Shown: positions 1-8,677 of the stretch, piece by piece
Layout of the letters: every line of letters starts with the position of its first letter
How positions within the stretch are numbered: the stretch's first letter is position 1
The notes under the pieces: generated by a model
Databases searched by the model: none
Told to the model about the DNA's origin: nothing
Seen by the model: the letters and a program-made list of their open reading frames with translations, nothing else
Position numbers and translations under genes: made by a program
DNA from: an uncultured bacterium
GTDB lineage: Bacteria > Cyanobacteriota > Vampirovibrionia > Gastranaerophilales > Gastranaerophilaceae
Length of the DNA stretch: 32,858 nt
Assembly (NCBI GenBank): GCA_900547155.1
Contig: URFH01000030.1
Location: 1-32,858 of the forward strand
Direction of reading: 5' to 3'

Positions 1-2418
1 ATTGATTCTTTTTTTAGTGTCTTTGGTTTCTTGCTTTAAGACAATGATAAAAATGTCGAACAATTTGTCCAAAGTCAGATTAGTCTCTTTTAGATTATAA
101 ATAAATAAGTTTAGATAGTTTTTTGAATGCAAAATGCCATCTGTTAAGGCTTTTAAAATAATTTTATATAATCTTTCATTTTCAAAAAACATTTTGTCTG
201 TAGTTAATCTCATATAATTTTTATCATTTGAAATTAACTTTACAATTTCATCATCAGTCAACTCTTCGAATAGGCTTAGAACCTCTTTTCTTGCCTTATA
301 AATTGAAGAACGAACAAGTTCATAACAAAAATTGATTTTTTTATCATCAGAGGATTTCAAAATTTGAAGCAACTCTCCGTTTTTGAATAAGGTCAAAAAT
401 ATCAAATAATAATATTCAGGTTTTTTATAAATAATCTCGTTTAATCTTGAGTTAATACTTGCTAAGATTTGAATTTCATCATCATGTATAGAAGCAAAAT
501 TGCATAATAAGTCCAATACAAGAAGTTTTAAATGAATTCGTATATTTTCATTGTTTAAAACTTTGCTAACTTGGTCTAGATAAATATTAAAATCATTAAT
601 CCTCAAAAATTCTAGAGTTTGTCTTACATTCGAACGTATAAACAGGCTTTGATCTGAATTAATAATGAATTGTTCTAACGTATTATTAGAATCACCGGTC
701 ATTATTCTTGCAAAGCAGTAATCAAAAAATGTTTCATGGAAAAAAGCAACTTTATTCTTAGCTATATTGTAAAAAACGTGATTTGATATCATCTTTTCAA
801 AATCATCTTGAAAATTATCAAAAATATGAGAAGGCGCAATCAAAGTTTTATTTTTATTGAGATAATTAACCATGGTTTTTATTATATTAACCCAACTTAA
901 TGAACCAACATTTATTCTTTTAGCATTCCAGAATGCGTCAAATAAATCTACTTTACTTAAATATTTTAATTCTGTATCAGATGTAGATGTTAATATTTCT
1001 GATAAAAGCTTCAAGTGTAATGGCAATGAAAAAAGTGAAATTGTTTTTGAACAAATATTTTTTTCTTCCATTCCTAATTTTAACAAAAGTTCCTTTACTT
1101 GTTTTTCTGGTAAAACATTTGAATCAACAATTTTAATTAAATCGTTGTTTAGCTTTCGAAAATTGCTAAACCTGCTGTCTCTTTCCAAATCAAAACTTCT
1201 ACAAGCAACTACAACTTTTATATTTGAGTATGCTTTAGCATCATTAAGAATTTTATTTATAATCTGCCATTTATTAATATTTCTACCTGAAACAGTACTT
1301 AATGCGTCTAATTGGTCAATTACAATCAATGCACTTCGACCTTGTGAAATATTGACCAAAATATTTAGTGGCGATTCTTTTTTATTGTAAATACACTCTC
1401 CTAAATCCTGGCAGTTATTTATGTTATCATAATCACGGATATTGATTGGCAATACATTAATGCTATTATCAATACAGTATTTGCAAACTTCTTTTAAAAT
1501 AATTGATTTTCCACAACCGGCATTACCAGTTAAAAAAATGAACTTTTTTTCATTTTTAATAGAATCGATAATTTGTTCAGTTTCATGTCTTACAATTAAA
1601 TAATTTTTATAAAAATAATCATCAGAACTAATAAAATGTTTTACATGTTCATTAATTCGCATTACAAGAGACTTATCAAGGGCATAATTGCTAAAGGTGT
1701 AATTTTTAACAGATTGCAGATAGTTAATTAATTCTGATTTAGTATATTTTTTGTTGTAATTTTCTTGAGAAAAACGAAATAAACCATCTGAAATATTATC
1801 TGCAGTTGGTGATTTAAATATTGAGGCAATTAATTCAGTATTAAGTTCATTTAACGAAATTTCATCAATTACTCTATATTCTGTTTTTCTTAGTAAATTA
1901 TATGTTAATTTTTGTATTTGTAGTTTTATGTCTTCATTTTTAGTGTTATCAAATTGTAAAAAATCAAACTCCGGAAATTCAATATTACATACTTCTCGCA
2001 ATATTAACTCGATGTCTGCCCTTAAGTCATTACTTAGCATAGAAGTAAAATAAACATCAAAAGATGTTGCTCGCTTTGCTCTGTCAATAAGCTCTTGAAT
2101 GCTAGAATTTGAACAGGATAAAAATATGCACTTTGCATTCTTATCTTTCTTTATTTTGTTAAAAAAGTTGCTTATGATTTTGTTTGTGCAAAGAGAGGCA
2201 CAAGTCCAATTCTTCTGATAATTTTTTACTGGATAATGTTCTGTTTTGCCTGAAGTATATATTGAAAATTCAAAACCATCATTTACTTCATCAGGTTTTT
2301 CAAAATATATAGATGAACAATCTGGATAATTCAGCAAAAAATGACAAAGGACATTGGTTGTCCAATAATTCTCGTAATTATTCCCGGCTTTATCTGCAGA
2401 ACCACCTTTTAATGCCAA
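1..2418 (-). CDS. Avs/STAND-like P-loop NTPase with Cap4-type nuclease-like N-terminus (C-terminus outside window)
   Basis: This frame is open for 806 codons and leaves the window without a stop. The start is a TTG: an in-frame TAA lies about 20 nt upstream, no ATG lies between, and GAGGTG sits just before the TTG. Residues 5-21 carry GGSADKAGNNYENYWT, the opening signature I associate with nuclease-like N-termini (Cap4/DUF4297 style) of large anti-phage NTPases. Residues 60-65 (EHYPVK) align with the usual ExxQVK catalytic strand, but Pro replaces Gln. The ATPase core has Walker A GNAGCGKS (298-305), Walker B LIVIDQLD (364-371) and a CRSFDL segment near 407. FFHETFFDY (559-567) resembles the conserved motif after the NACHT/STAND winged helix. 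The remainder looks helical and may be a sensor region. It lies 84 bp after the helicase gene on the same strand, so it may share that transcript. A defence ATPase is a confident class call; the exact family is not. Confidence 0.85.
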   Translation of the reverse strand, partial: MALKGGSADKAGNNYENYWTTNVLCHFLLNYPDCSSIYFEKPDEVNDGFEFSIYTSGKTEHYPVKNYQKNWTCASLCTNKIISNFFNKIKKDKNAKCIFLSCSNSSIQELIDRAKRATSFDVYFTSMLSNDLRADIELILREVCNIEFPEFDFLQFDNTKNEDIKLQIQKLTYNLLRKTEYRVIDEISLNELNTELIASIFKSPTADNISDGLFRFSQENYNKKYTKSELINYLQSVKNYTFSNYALDKSLVMRINEHVKHFISSDDYFYKNYLIVRHETEQIIDSIKNEKKFIFLTGNAGCGKSIILKEVCKYCIDNSINVLPINIRDYDNINNCQDLGECIYNKKESPLNILVNISQGRSALIVIDQLDALSTVSGRNINKWQIINKILNDAKAYSNIKVVVACRSFDLERDSRFSNFRKLNNDLIKIVDSNVLPEKQVKELLLKLGMEEKNICSKTISLFSLPLHLKLLSEILTSTSDTELKYLSKVDLFDAFWNAKRINVGSLSWVNIIKTMVNYLNKNKTLIAPSHIFDNFQDDFEKMISNHVFYNIAKNKVAFFHETFFDYCFARIMTGDSNNTLEQFIINSDQSLFIRSNVRQTLEFLRINDFNIYLDQVSKVLNNENIRIHLKLLVLDLLCNFASIHDDEIQILASINSRLNEIIYKKPEYYYLIFLTLFKNGELLQILKSSDDKKINFCYELVRSSIYKARKEVLSLFEELTDDEIVKLISNDKNYMRLTTDKMFFENERLYKIILKALTDGILHSKNYLNLFIYNLKETNLTLDKLFDIFIIVLKQETKDTKKRIN

Positions 2419-2502
2419 CTTACACCTCGTTTTGTTTTAATATTATCATAAAATGGGGTATTTTCTATTAGGATTAAAGTTTTTAGTAATAAACCTTGTG
2501 CC

Positions 2503-4602
2503 TTATAACCCTTTTATAAATTCAATAGTGCCGAAAAAGTCTAAATTTGAATCAGCATATGATTTGTTTAAAATATTATCCGGTAAAAGATAATCAAATT
2601 TATTTTTCATCTTTTTGGTTCTTTCATACTTTGATAGCAAATCTTGTATACTTAATGTACTGAAATCGATTGACTTTAATGCATTAATCAAAAATATTTT
2701 TCCTTCAGATGCTTTAAAACCAATTGGTAACTTTTCTACATTCATCTCCATGTAATCAAATAAAACACACAGTGTATTTTGGATTCTGCTGCCACCAAAT
2801 ACAGGTAAAACCAGACTGTCTTTTGCTTGAATATTCGTTGAATATTCGTAAAAAATATTTTTTAGAATATGAATAGAATTTTTTGCTAAATAAGATGGAA
2901 TAAAATTACTTTCATATATGAATTTCATTTTTTCATGTATTTTCGGGTGTATTAATTGTGCATCCCCGTCAAAGCTAATTTTTCCTTTATCAAATGAACG
3001 TTTTACCTGTATTGTTCTCGTATCTTCATTAACTTCTGTGATTTCCCACCTTTTAGCGGCAAATATAAAATTTTTACCGGGTTTAAGAGATAATAAATTA
3101 ATTTCATGAATTTTTCCTAATTCTTTTCCATTATTGAAAATACGCCATTCAACAGGTGTATCGAATGAAGCATAAAACTTATAATTTTCAACAATTTTTT
3201 CACCGAGTCTGTCAAGCGTTATAGAATTACTCTCTGTTTGATATATAATCTGTTCATCTTTCAAATTTTTTAATATTTCAATAAAATCACCGGAAGAAAA
3301 CTTTGAGTTAAATGACTTTATTCCAATATTTTCATATATATTCAGTGCTGTATCACCACCGGTTTGACCTAGATATGATAGAATTTGATGCACAAATGTT
3401 GAATAATCATAGATATTGGCGTCTAATGGTTCACACCAGCCTTCAAGCATTAATTCAACAATCGCAATGCTTTGAATCAGTTCAAATTTAAGTTTTTCAT
3501 ATAAAGTATCGTTTTCTGAATCATATGGTAAAAGAAATCGAAATTCTTTAACTGCATCTTCTTTCCGGCCGCTTCTTCCAAGCCTTTGGATAAATGACGA
3601 TACACTAAAGGGCGGAGATAAAAATACTACTCTTTTTATGTTTCCAATATCTATTCCCAATTCCAGTGTGTTCGTGCAAAAAACTGACAAATTCTTTTCT
3701 TTTTTCAGCAAGGCTTCTGTTTCTTCTCTGATATTTTTAGATAGAGAACCATGGTGGATTTTATAAATATCAGGATACGCATTTTTCTTTGCTATTACTT
3801 TCATTGAGTCGCAATAAAACTCAAGAGACATTTTATTATTAGCAAAAATTAAATTTTTGTCTTTTTTGACTGCATTAAAAAGTTCATTTTCAATTTCCTC
3901 ACCGTTGCACATCTTTATTAATCCTGATACACCCTTAGATGTATCATTATCACAAATAATTTTAACACTTGATGGATCTTGAGGATTAAGCCATTCTGAA
4001 ATACTTTCAGGATTATAAACAGTGGCACTAAGCCCAATTTTTGTTGGATGTTTTTTTATATTATTTTCCAACCTTGCTAACAGACTCCGAAGATGTGTTC
4101 CTCTTGGATTTTCAATAAAATAATGTATTTCATCAATTATTATATAATCAAGTTCTCTAAACATCGCAACAAGTTTATCAAAACGGTTTAAAAATAAAGC
4201 TTCCAGGGATTCCGGAGTAATTAATAAAATCCCGCCCGGCTTTTTTAATAATTTCGCTTTTGCACTTGAATTAGCATCTCCATGCCACTTGGTTATTGGA
4301 AAGTCAATTTTTTCACATAATTGTTCTACTCTTTTAAACTGATCATTTATAAGAGCTTTTAATGGTGATATATATAAAACCTTAACTGATTTTTCAGGAT
4401 TTTTATCAATAATATCAGAAATAACAGGTAGAAATGCAGCTTCTGTTTTCCCGCTTGCTGTAGGTGCACATATTAGCATATCAGATTTGTTTGTTAATAA
4501 AGAAGATACAGCATCATCCTGGATTGGCCTGAATTCTGACCAACCTAAATTCCAGATAGCTTTTTGTATTTTAGGATGCAATAAATCAAAAGTTGTTGTC
4601 AT
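2503..4602 (-). CDS. sngC: Lhr-like DEAD/DEAH helicase, Shango component SngC
   Basis: This is a superfamily 2 helicase of 699 residues. It shows a Q-like motif FRPIQ (24-28), motif I APTASGKTEA (46-55), motif Ia SPLKAL (79-84), TPESLE (129-134), motif II DEIH (157-160) and motif III SAT (192-194). Later in the second RecA domain come GIDIGNIKRVV and QRLGRSGRK, motifs V and VI. The C-terminal 300 residues resemble the Lhr/BrxHII extension, although the protein is shorter than full-length Lhr. It starts 6 nt after the stop of the ATPase gene, so it is the last gene of a three-gene operon. TerB protein, BrxD-like ATPase and this helicase together match the Shango anti-phage system; I infer DNA unwinding or translocation as its role. 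BREX type II also pairs BrxD with BrxHII, but no PglX, PglZ or BrxC is visible here. Confidence 0.92.
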   Translation of the reverse strand: MTTTFDLLHPKIQKAIWNLGWSEFRPIQDDAVSSLLTNKSDMLICAPTASGKTEAAFLPVISDIIDKNPEKSVKVLYISPLKALINDQFKRVEQLCEKIDFPITKWHGDANSSAKAKLLKKPGGILLITPESLEALFLNRFDKLVAMFRELDYIIIDEIHYFIENPRGTHLRSLLARLENNIKKHPTKIGLSATVYNPESISEWLNPQDPSSVKIICDNDTSKGVSGLIKMCNGEEIENELFNAVKKDKNLIFANNKMSLEFYCDSMKVIAKKNAYPDIYKIHHGSLSKNIREETEALLKKEKNLSVFCTNTLELGIDIGNIKRVVFLSPPFSVSSFIQRLGRSGRKEDAVKEFRFLLPYDSENDTLYEKLKFELIQSIAIVELMLEGWCEPLDANIYDYSTFVHQILSYLGQTGGDTALNIYENIGIKSFNSKFSSGDFIEILKNLKDEQIIYQTESNSITLDRLGEKIVENYKFYASFDTPVEWRIFNNGKELGKIHEINLLSLKPGKNFIFAAKRWEITEVNEDTRTIQVKRSFDKGKISFDGDAQLIHPKIHEKMKFIYESNFIPSYLAKNSIHILKNIFYEYSTNIQAKDSLVLPVFGGSRIQNTLCVLFDYMEMNVEKLPIGFKASEGKIFLINALKSIDFSTLSIQDLLSKYERTKKMKNKFDYLLPDNILNKSYADSNLDFFGTIEFIKGL

Positions 4603-4608
4603 TTAAAC

Positions 4609-5880
4609 CTAAATTCTTAAATTTACCAGTTCGTTATCAATATTCTCTTCTGTTTGAATTGTGCACTGACCTAGATAATCTTCTATTTTAGTATCAGGAT
4701 AATTTTCTAACTGAGTTAATAGCCCTACAAAACTTTTAATAGATTCCCGGGGGGTAAGAAATGCTTTTGCACCTAAACGTTGAACTATCCAATTTAAAAA
4801 ATATTCTATTTGCTGATCTGTAACAAGAAAATTATCTTCACATCCTGAAGCAAAAACATTCCTTATATTTATAAAAAGAATATATAATTCTTCTTGTGTA
4901 AGATTTTTTAGTCTAATCACAGGTCCGGATAAATCTTCCATACCTTCTTTTGAAAAAGGATTTTCAGCAAGTCTTGTTTCTAATGCACCATAACTATACA
5001 TACCCTTGTATTTATCTTCCAGAAATTCAGGTGTACCGCCAAAAATAAATCCTAAATTTTCTGTTGTGCCTTGAAGAGAATCATTGATAATTGTGAGCAT
5101 CCTTTCAAAATTTTTATTTCTTACAGTTGATTTCAAACGAGACAATATTGCCAGTTCATCAATATTGACTATAAGACCGGCATATCCTGCTAACTTAACA
5201 AAGCCGGCATATAGTTTTAAATAATCATAAAAGTTTTCATCATCAATTATTGTTCTCACGCCTAAATCACTTTTTGCTTCTGTTTTTGTTGTGTATTCTG
5301 CCTTTAACCATCTTAAAGCTTGTGACATTTTTATATCATCACATTGTTTATAAGCATCTATATATGCGTGCAGAACCTTACTAAAATCATAACAAGATAC
5401 ATATTTTTCTAAAGGAGAGAGAAGTTTATGAATTTTTTCCTCTGTTAAGTTTTCATCTGAAATTATTTTAGCTGCCCAATTTTCAATTACGGATTTTAAA
5501 GCATTGCCATCCGGGCTTGTCTTTGTTGACATATTAGAAATGAGTTCAGAAAACAAGGCTCTTGTCTTTCCATCAGAAGAACAAAGAACTTTTTCTGTTG
5601 TAATGTCAGCAGATAGAACAACAAAGTTTTTCTCATGTGCAATCAATTTTGCTAACGTGAGAAAGAAAGTTTTTCCACTGCCAAATTCACCTATAATAAA
5701 TCTTGTCTTTGAAGCACCGTCTGAAATTAACTCGAAATCGTTAAGCATTTCCTTAATTTCTTTTGCTCTGCCTACCTGGATATGCTGCAATCCTATCTTA
5801 GGAACAATACCTGCTTTTAAAGAATTTATAATTGCAGTTCTTTCACGATTTTTTATTTTAACAGCTGCTTCTTTAGCCAT
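4609..5880 (-). CDS. sngB: BrxD-like (DUF2791) ATPase, Shango component SngB
   Basis: This is a P-loop ATPase of 423 residues. Walker A is GEFGSGKT (64-71), Walker B is LIVNIDELA (236-244), and GGTPEF (281-286) fits sensor 1. The arrangement matches BrxD/DUF2791 ATPases, which accompany helicases in phage-defence operons. The start is well supported: the ATG follows GGAAAGG, with the upstream gene stopping 6 nt before it. The downstream gene likewise starts 6 nt after its stop, which implies stoichiometric co-expression of all three proteins. In the Shango layout this is the middle gene. Its biochemical partner and trigger are not visible in the sequence. An alternative family name would be AAA ATPase of unknown function; the motif set makes ATP binding very likely. 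Confidence 0.92.
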   Translation of the reverse strand: MAKEAAVKIKNRERTAIINSLKAGIVPKIGLQHIQVGRAKEIKEMLNDFELISDGASKTRFIIGEFGSGKTFFLTLAKLIAHEKNFVVLSADITTEKVLCSSDGKTRALFSELISNMSTKTSPDGNALKSVIENWAAKIISDENLTEEKIHKLLSPLEKYVSCYDFSKVLHAYIDAYKQCDDIKMSQALRWLKAEYTTKTEAKSDLGVRTIIDDENFYDYLKLYAGFVKLAGYAGLIVNIDELAILSRLKSTVRNKNFERMLTIINDSLQGTTENLGFIFGGTPEFLEDKYKGMYSYGALETRLAENPFSKEGMEDLSGPVIRLKNLTQEELYILFINIRNVFASGCEDNFLVTDQQIEYFLNWIVQRLGAKAFLTPRESIKSFVGLLTQLENYPDTKIEDYLGQCTIQTEENIDNELVNLRI

Positions 5881-5886
5881 ATCTTA

Positions 5887-8103
5887 TTACCTTTCCAAAT
5901 TTGATTGCACTGCTTGCATGATTTCTGAATTTAAGTTGATTTTATTGCCATTATTTTCTATTAAAAAATCTCCAAATTCATTATCTGTCCATTCATTTAT
6001 TTTATCGATAGCATTATTTAACATAAGCTTTAAATTTTTACAGATATTTTTTAGTTCAATTGTTTCCCATTCTTCTTTTTCCAAAATAATTTTTGCGAAT
6101 TCCAAATATCTCTCATCTATTGTATCATTATTTTCGACATTTTGCTTTGTAGATGTTATTTCTATTGCCTCAGTTTGTGATTCTTCTTCAAAAATAGTAT
6201 TTAAAACATTTTGTATTTCTTTTGTATCAACCATTAAATCTGAAATTTTTTCTTTATTTAATGAAATTTGAATTTTAGACTCAGTTGGTTTTATTGGTAT
6301 TTTAGAACCTTTTCTTGTTTTTGAAGAAGGACTTTTTACTATTATATTATCTTCTGAGGTTATTTCATTTAACAACCTGTCTAAATAATCATCAGCTAAA
6401 CCCAGTTTCTTAAAATACTTTTTTAACAATTTATATTCTTCGGGTTGTACCATATTATCTGATGCGGCAACCGAAATTAAATACTTACAAAATTTTTCAA
6501 GGTTTATGTCATTGATTCTGGAAAGTAGTTTCTTTGTAATATCAGATGTTGTTATATCTTGCGTTTCCTCAATTAGTTCAGCCTTACATTTCAAACGTTC
6601 TTTAGCAGAAGAAGTTAAAGCAAAATTATTGAAAACATATTGTATTATATAATTTTTTTCAATATCAAGCAGTTTTGTATCTTCTAAAGCTATTTGGAAA
6701 CCGCAATCAAGATATATTGCAGGAATTAAATAATTAAGAGAAGCTTGTGACTCGATTTTTTCAGGTTTAAATACTTTTACTTTTTGTTCAAAATTATAAG
6801 GCTTATTCAAAACTCGTGCATCAGGTTCAATAGCATATCCGGCGCTTTCATAGCAATCAACAAGGAATTTTGAATGTGTAATAGTGTGTTTTTCCGGGAA
6901 TTTTATACCTGTTAACTCAATCAATTTTTTAATAGTAAATGTATTCTGATTTTCCATATAAGTATCGAAAAGTTTCTGCAACGGATGGTCAATTTCTTTT
7001 TTGAGTTTTTCAGGCAAAAGAATGTATTTCTCAATTTCACAAAGCTTTTCCGTTGTACCGTCAAATTTTCTTATGCTGTTTGGAAAACGACAGCTATTCC
7101 ATTTCTTTTTGCAAGAACGATATATTGAAATAAAAGCATCAGAAGGAACTATTTCATAGTATTCAACAGGTGAAAAATTAAATCTCATAGAAGATGCTTG
7201 ATAATAATTAAACTGTACAGATTTCTTATAAAAAAGATTTGTATCTTTAAAACCATCTATTATTTTAGATAAATAATAAACAAATATCTCTTTTTTTCTT
7301 CCTTGAATATTGAAACGATTATCATTATAAATAAGTTTTTTTACAGCACTATCATAATCAAAGGAAATATTTCCAGTTAAATTTAGAATAAGGCTTTCTT
7401 TATCAAAATAATAACCGTATGGTATATTTTTTATAAAGTTAAGTATTGAAGATTTTTTTTCTTCAGAAAAGTATTTTATCTTATATATTAAATATGAAAT
7501 CAAGCTCAATGAATAGTTTTGAAAAGAATGATAATGATAAATTTGGGCTAAACGAATAAGCTCAAATAATATTTCTTCAAGGTTTTGTTGCTCTTTTAAT
7601 GCTCTATATTCAAGCCCATAGTAATAAATAAAAACATACCCAATATCTATATCAGGATCTTTTTTTCCAGATGCAAGCCATTTTATAAAAATGCCTTTTT
7701 GCAATGATGTTAAACCAGTAAAACTGGGCCAATAGTTCAACTTTTCATTATTATTTGTACTACCAAATTCAACTTTTGTATTATTCGAAACCATAAAGGG
7801 AATTTGATAGTCAGAATAATTGCTTATGTAAATCATTGGATTTGTTATTTTATAACCATACAACTCAATATCATCATTATTAATAAACTGCATGTTTTGC
7901 TTTTTTGATAGATTTGATATAGGGGCAGAATAAGAGTCGGGTTCAATGTTATTTTTTCTAATATTATTATGTTCATTATTTTTTTCTGAATCTGCAGAAG
8001 CTAAACTCCATATCAGAAAAGGAATAAACAACCAAAATAATTTTGGATATGCACAACAAATAAAAAATAGTATTAATAGAAATAGACAACCGCAACCTTG
8101 CAT
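5887..8103 (-). CDS. sngA: TerB-domain membrane protein, Shango component SngA
   Basis: The protein has 738 residues and begins with a hydrophobic, Cys-rich hairpin of about 30 residues (5-36) that should place it in the inner membrane. A TerB_N-like domain follows around 100-290, with WPSFTGLTSLQKGIFIKWL at 125-143. A TerB-like helical core lies near 495-585, including ISVAASDNMVQPEEY (543-557), where acidic residues could bind a metal. A TerB_C-like tail occupies about 660-735, with an INEW and GDFLIE pattern. TerB_N, TerB and TerB_C in one chain are known from Ter-linked stress and defence proteins, and TerB proteins head Shango operons. It is the first gene of the operon. A TATAAT-like -10 lies on the minus strand at 8136-8141, and the start has only a weak ribosome-binding site. 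Confidence 0.92.
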   Translation of the reverse strand: MQGCGCLFLLILFFICCAYPKLFWLFIPFLIWSLASADSEKNNEHNNIRKNNIEPDSYSAPISNLSKKQNMQFINNDDIELYGYKITNPMIYISNYSDYQIPFMVSNNTKVEFGSTNNNEKLNYWPSFTGLTSLQKGIFIKWLASGKKDPDIDIGYVFIYYYGLEYRALKEQQNLEEILFELIRLAQIYHYHSFQNYSLSLISYLIYKIKYFSEEKKSSILNFIKNIPYGYYFDKESLILNLTGNISFDYDSAVKKLIYNDNRFNIQGRKKEIFVYYLSKIIDGFKDTNLFYKKSVQFNYYQASSMRFNFSPVEYYEIVPSDAFISIYRSCKKKWNSCRFPNSIRKFDGTTEKLCEIEKYILLPEKLKKEIDHPLQKLFDTYMENQNTFTIKKLIELTGIKFPEKHTITHSKFLVDCYESAGYAIEPDARVLNKPYNFEQKVKVFKPEKIESQASLNYLIPAIYLDCGFQIALEDTKLLDIEKNYIIQYVFNNFALTSSAKERLKCKAELIEETQDITTSDITKKLLSRINDINLEKFCKYLISVAASDNMVQPEEYKLLKKYFKKLGLADDYLDRLLNEITSEDNIIVKSPSSKTRKGSKIPIKPTESKIQISLNKEKISDLMVDTKEIQNVLNTIFEEESQTEAIEITSTKQNVENNDTIDERYLEFAKIILEKEEWETIELKNICKNLKLMLNNAIDKINEWTDNEFGDFLIENNGNKINLNSEIMQAVQSNLER

Positions 8104-8135
8104 ATAAAAACTTTCTGATATTTGTTAATATGTTT

Positions 8136-8195
8136 ATTATAGCTTTAAAATAAAAAAAAGTTGCATTACACAAATGTAAAACATCATGATATGAT
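8136..8195. promoter_or_regulatory. Divergent promoter region between the Shango operon and the Spy-like gene, with a palindrome
   Basis: On the minus strand TATAAT (8141 to 8136) is a good -10 for the Shango operon, but no matching -35 is visible. On the plus strand TATGAT (8190-8195) with TTACAC (8166-8171) 18 bp upstream could serve the Spy-like gene. The perfect inverted repeat TTACA-caaa-TGTAA (8166-8179) overlaps that plus-strand -35 and lies between the two promoters, so a bound protein could affect both. Confidence 0.4.
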
Positions 8196-8221
8196 AAATC
8201 TGTTATCAAAGGAGTATTTAT

Positions 8222-8677
8222 ATGAAAAAGATTTTAACTCTAATTCTTTGCCTTATGTTTTTGGGCGTAAACGCAACATTTGCCGCAGAATCTAACTCAA
8301 CAGAAAATGCTGTACAAAACAAAACAGCGATTGAAAAACAAAAAGTAAAACGCTGCCCTTGTAAGAAAATTTTTGAAAAAACGCTTGGCTTAACACCGGA
8401 ACAAATTAAACTTGCTGATAAAAACAGAGCCGATGAGAAAAAAGAAATAAAAGCTGTTAATAAAAAAATTAAAAAGCTAAGAAACAAAAAGCAATCAGAA
8501 AAAAATATGAAAAAAATCGCTGATTTGAAGCAAAAAAAGTCAGAAATCAAAGCAAAACATAACGACATTTTTGAATCTTACCTAACTGATGAGCAAAAAG
8601 TTAAACTTCAGCAAATGCGTGAAGACAAGAAAAACGGAAAATCCTGCTGCCCTTGCGGAAGAAATCCGTATTACTAA
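8222..8677 (+). CDS. Spy/LTXXQ-like periplasmic protein with Cys clusters
   Basis: This is an exported protein of 151 residues. A Lys-Lys start, hydrophobic core and AFA-like cleavage site (about residue 22) form a standard signal peptide. The mature part is highly charged and helical, with LTPEQ (57-61) and LTDEQ (121-125), the spacing and motif type of Spy/CpxP (LTXXQ) proteins, which act as periplasmic chaperones or stress sensors. Unlike classical Spy it has Cys clusters at both ends: CPC at 45-47 and CCPC at 142-145. These suggest metal binding or disulfide formation, which is inference. AAAGGAG sits 7 nt before the ATG. The gene is convergent with the ParB-methyltransferase gene and their stop codons overlap. 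It could be a resident gene or cargo of the AT-rich island. Confidence 0.8.
   Translation: MKKILTLILCLMFLGVNATFAAESNSTENAVQNKTAIEKQKVKRCPCKKIFEKTLGLTPEQIKLADKNRADEKKEIKAVNKKIKKLRNKKQSEKNMKKIADLKQKKSEIKAKHNDIFESYLTDEQKVKLQQMREDKKNGKSCCPCGRNPYY

Noticed and set aside
872..1390. Plus-strand open frame of 172 codons
   Set aside because: It lies antisense inside the open minus-strand NTPase gene, which has clear Walker motifs; its translation is low-complexity.
5504..6271. Plus-strand open frame of 255 codons
   Set aside because: Antisense to the ATPase and TerB genes, no ribosome site, Ser/Phe/Ile-rich shadow translation.
2503..8103. BREX type II system
   Set aside because: BrxD- and BrxHII-like proteins are present, but pglX, pglZ and brxC are absent and a TerB gene heads the operon, which fits Shango.
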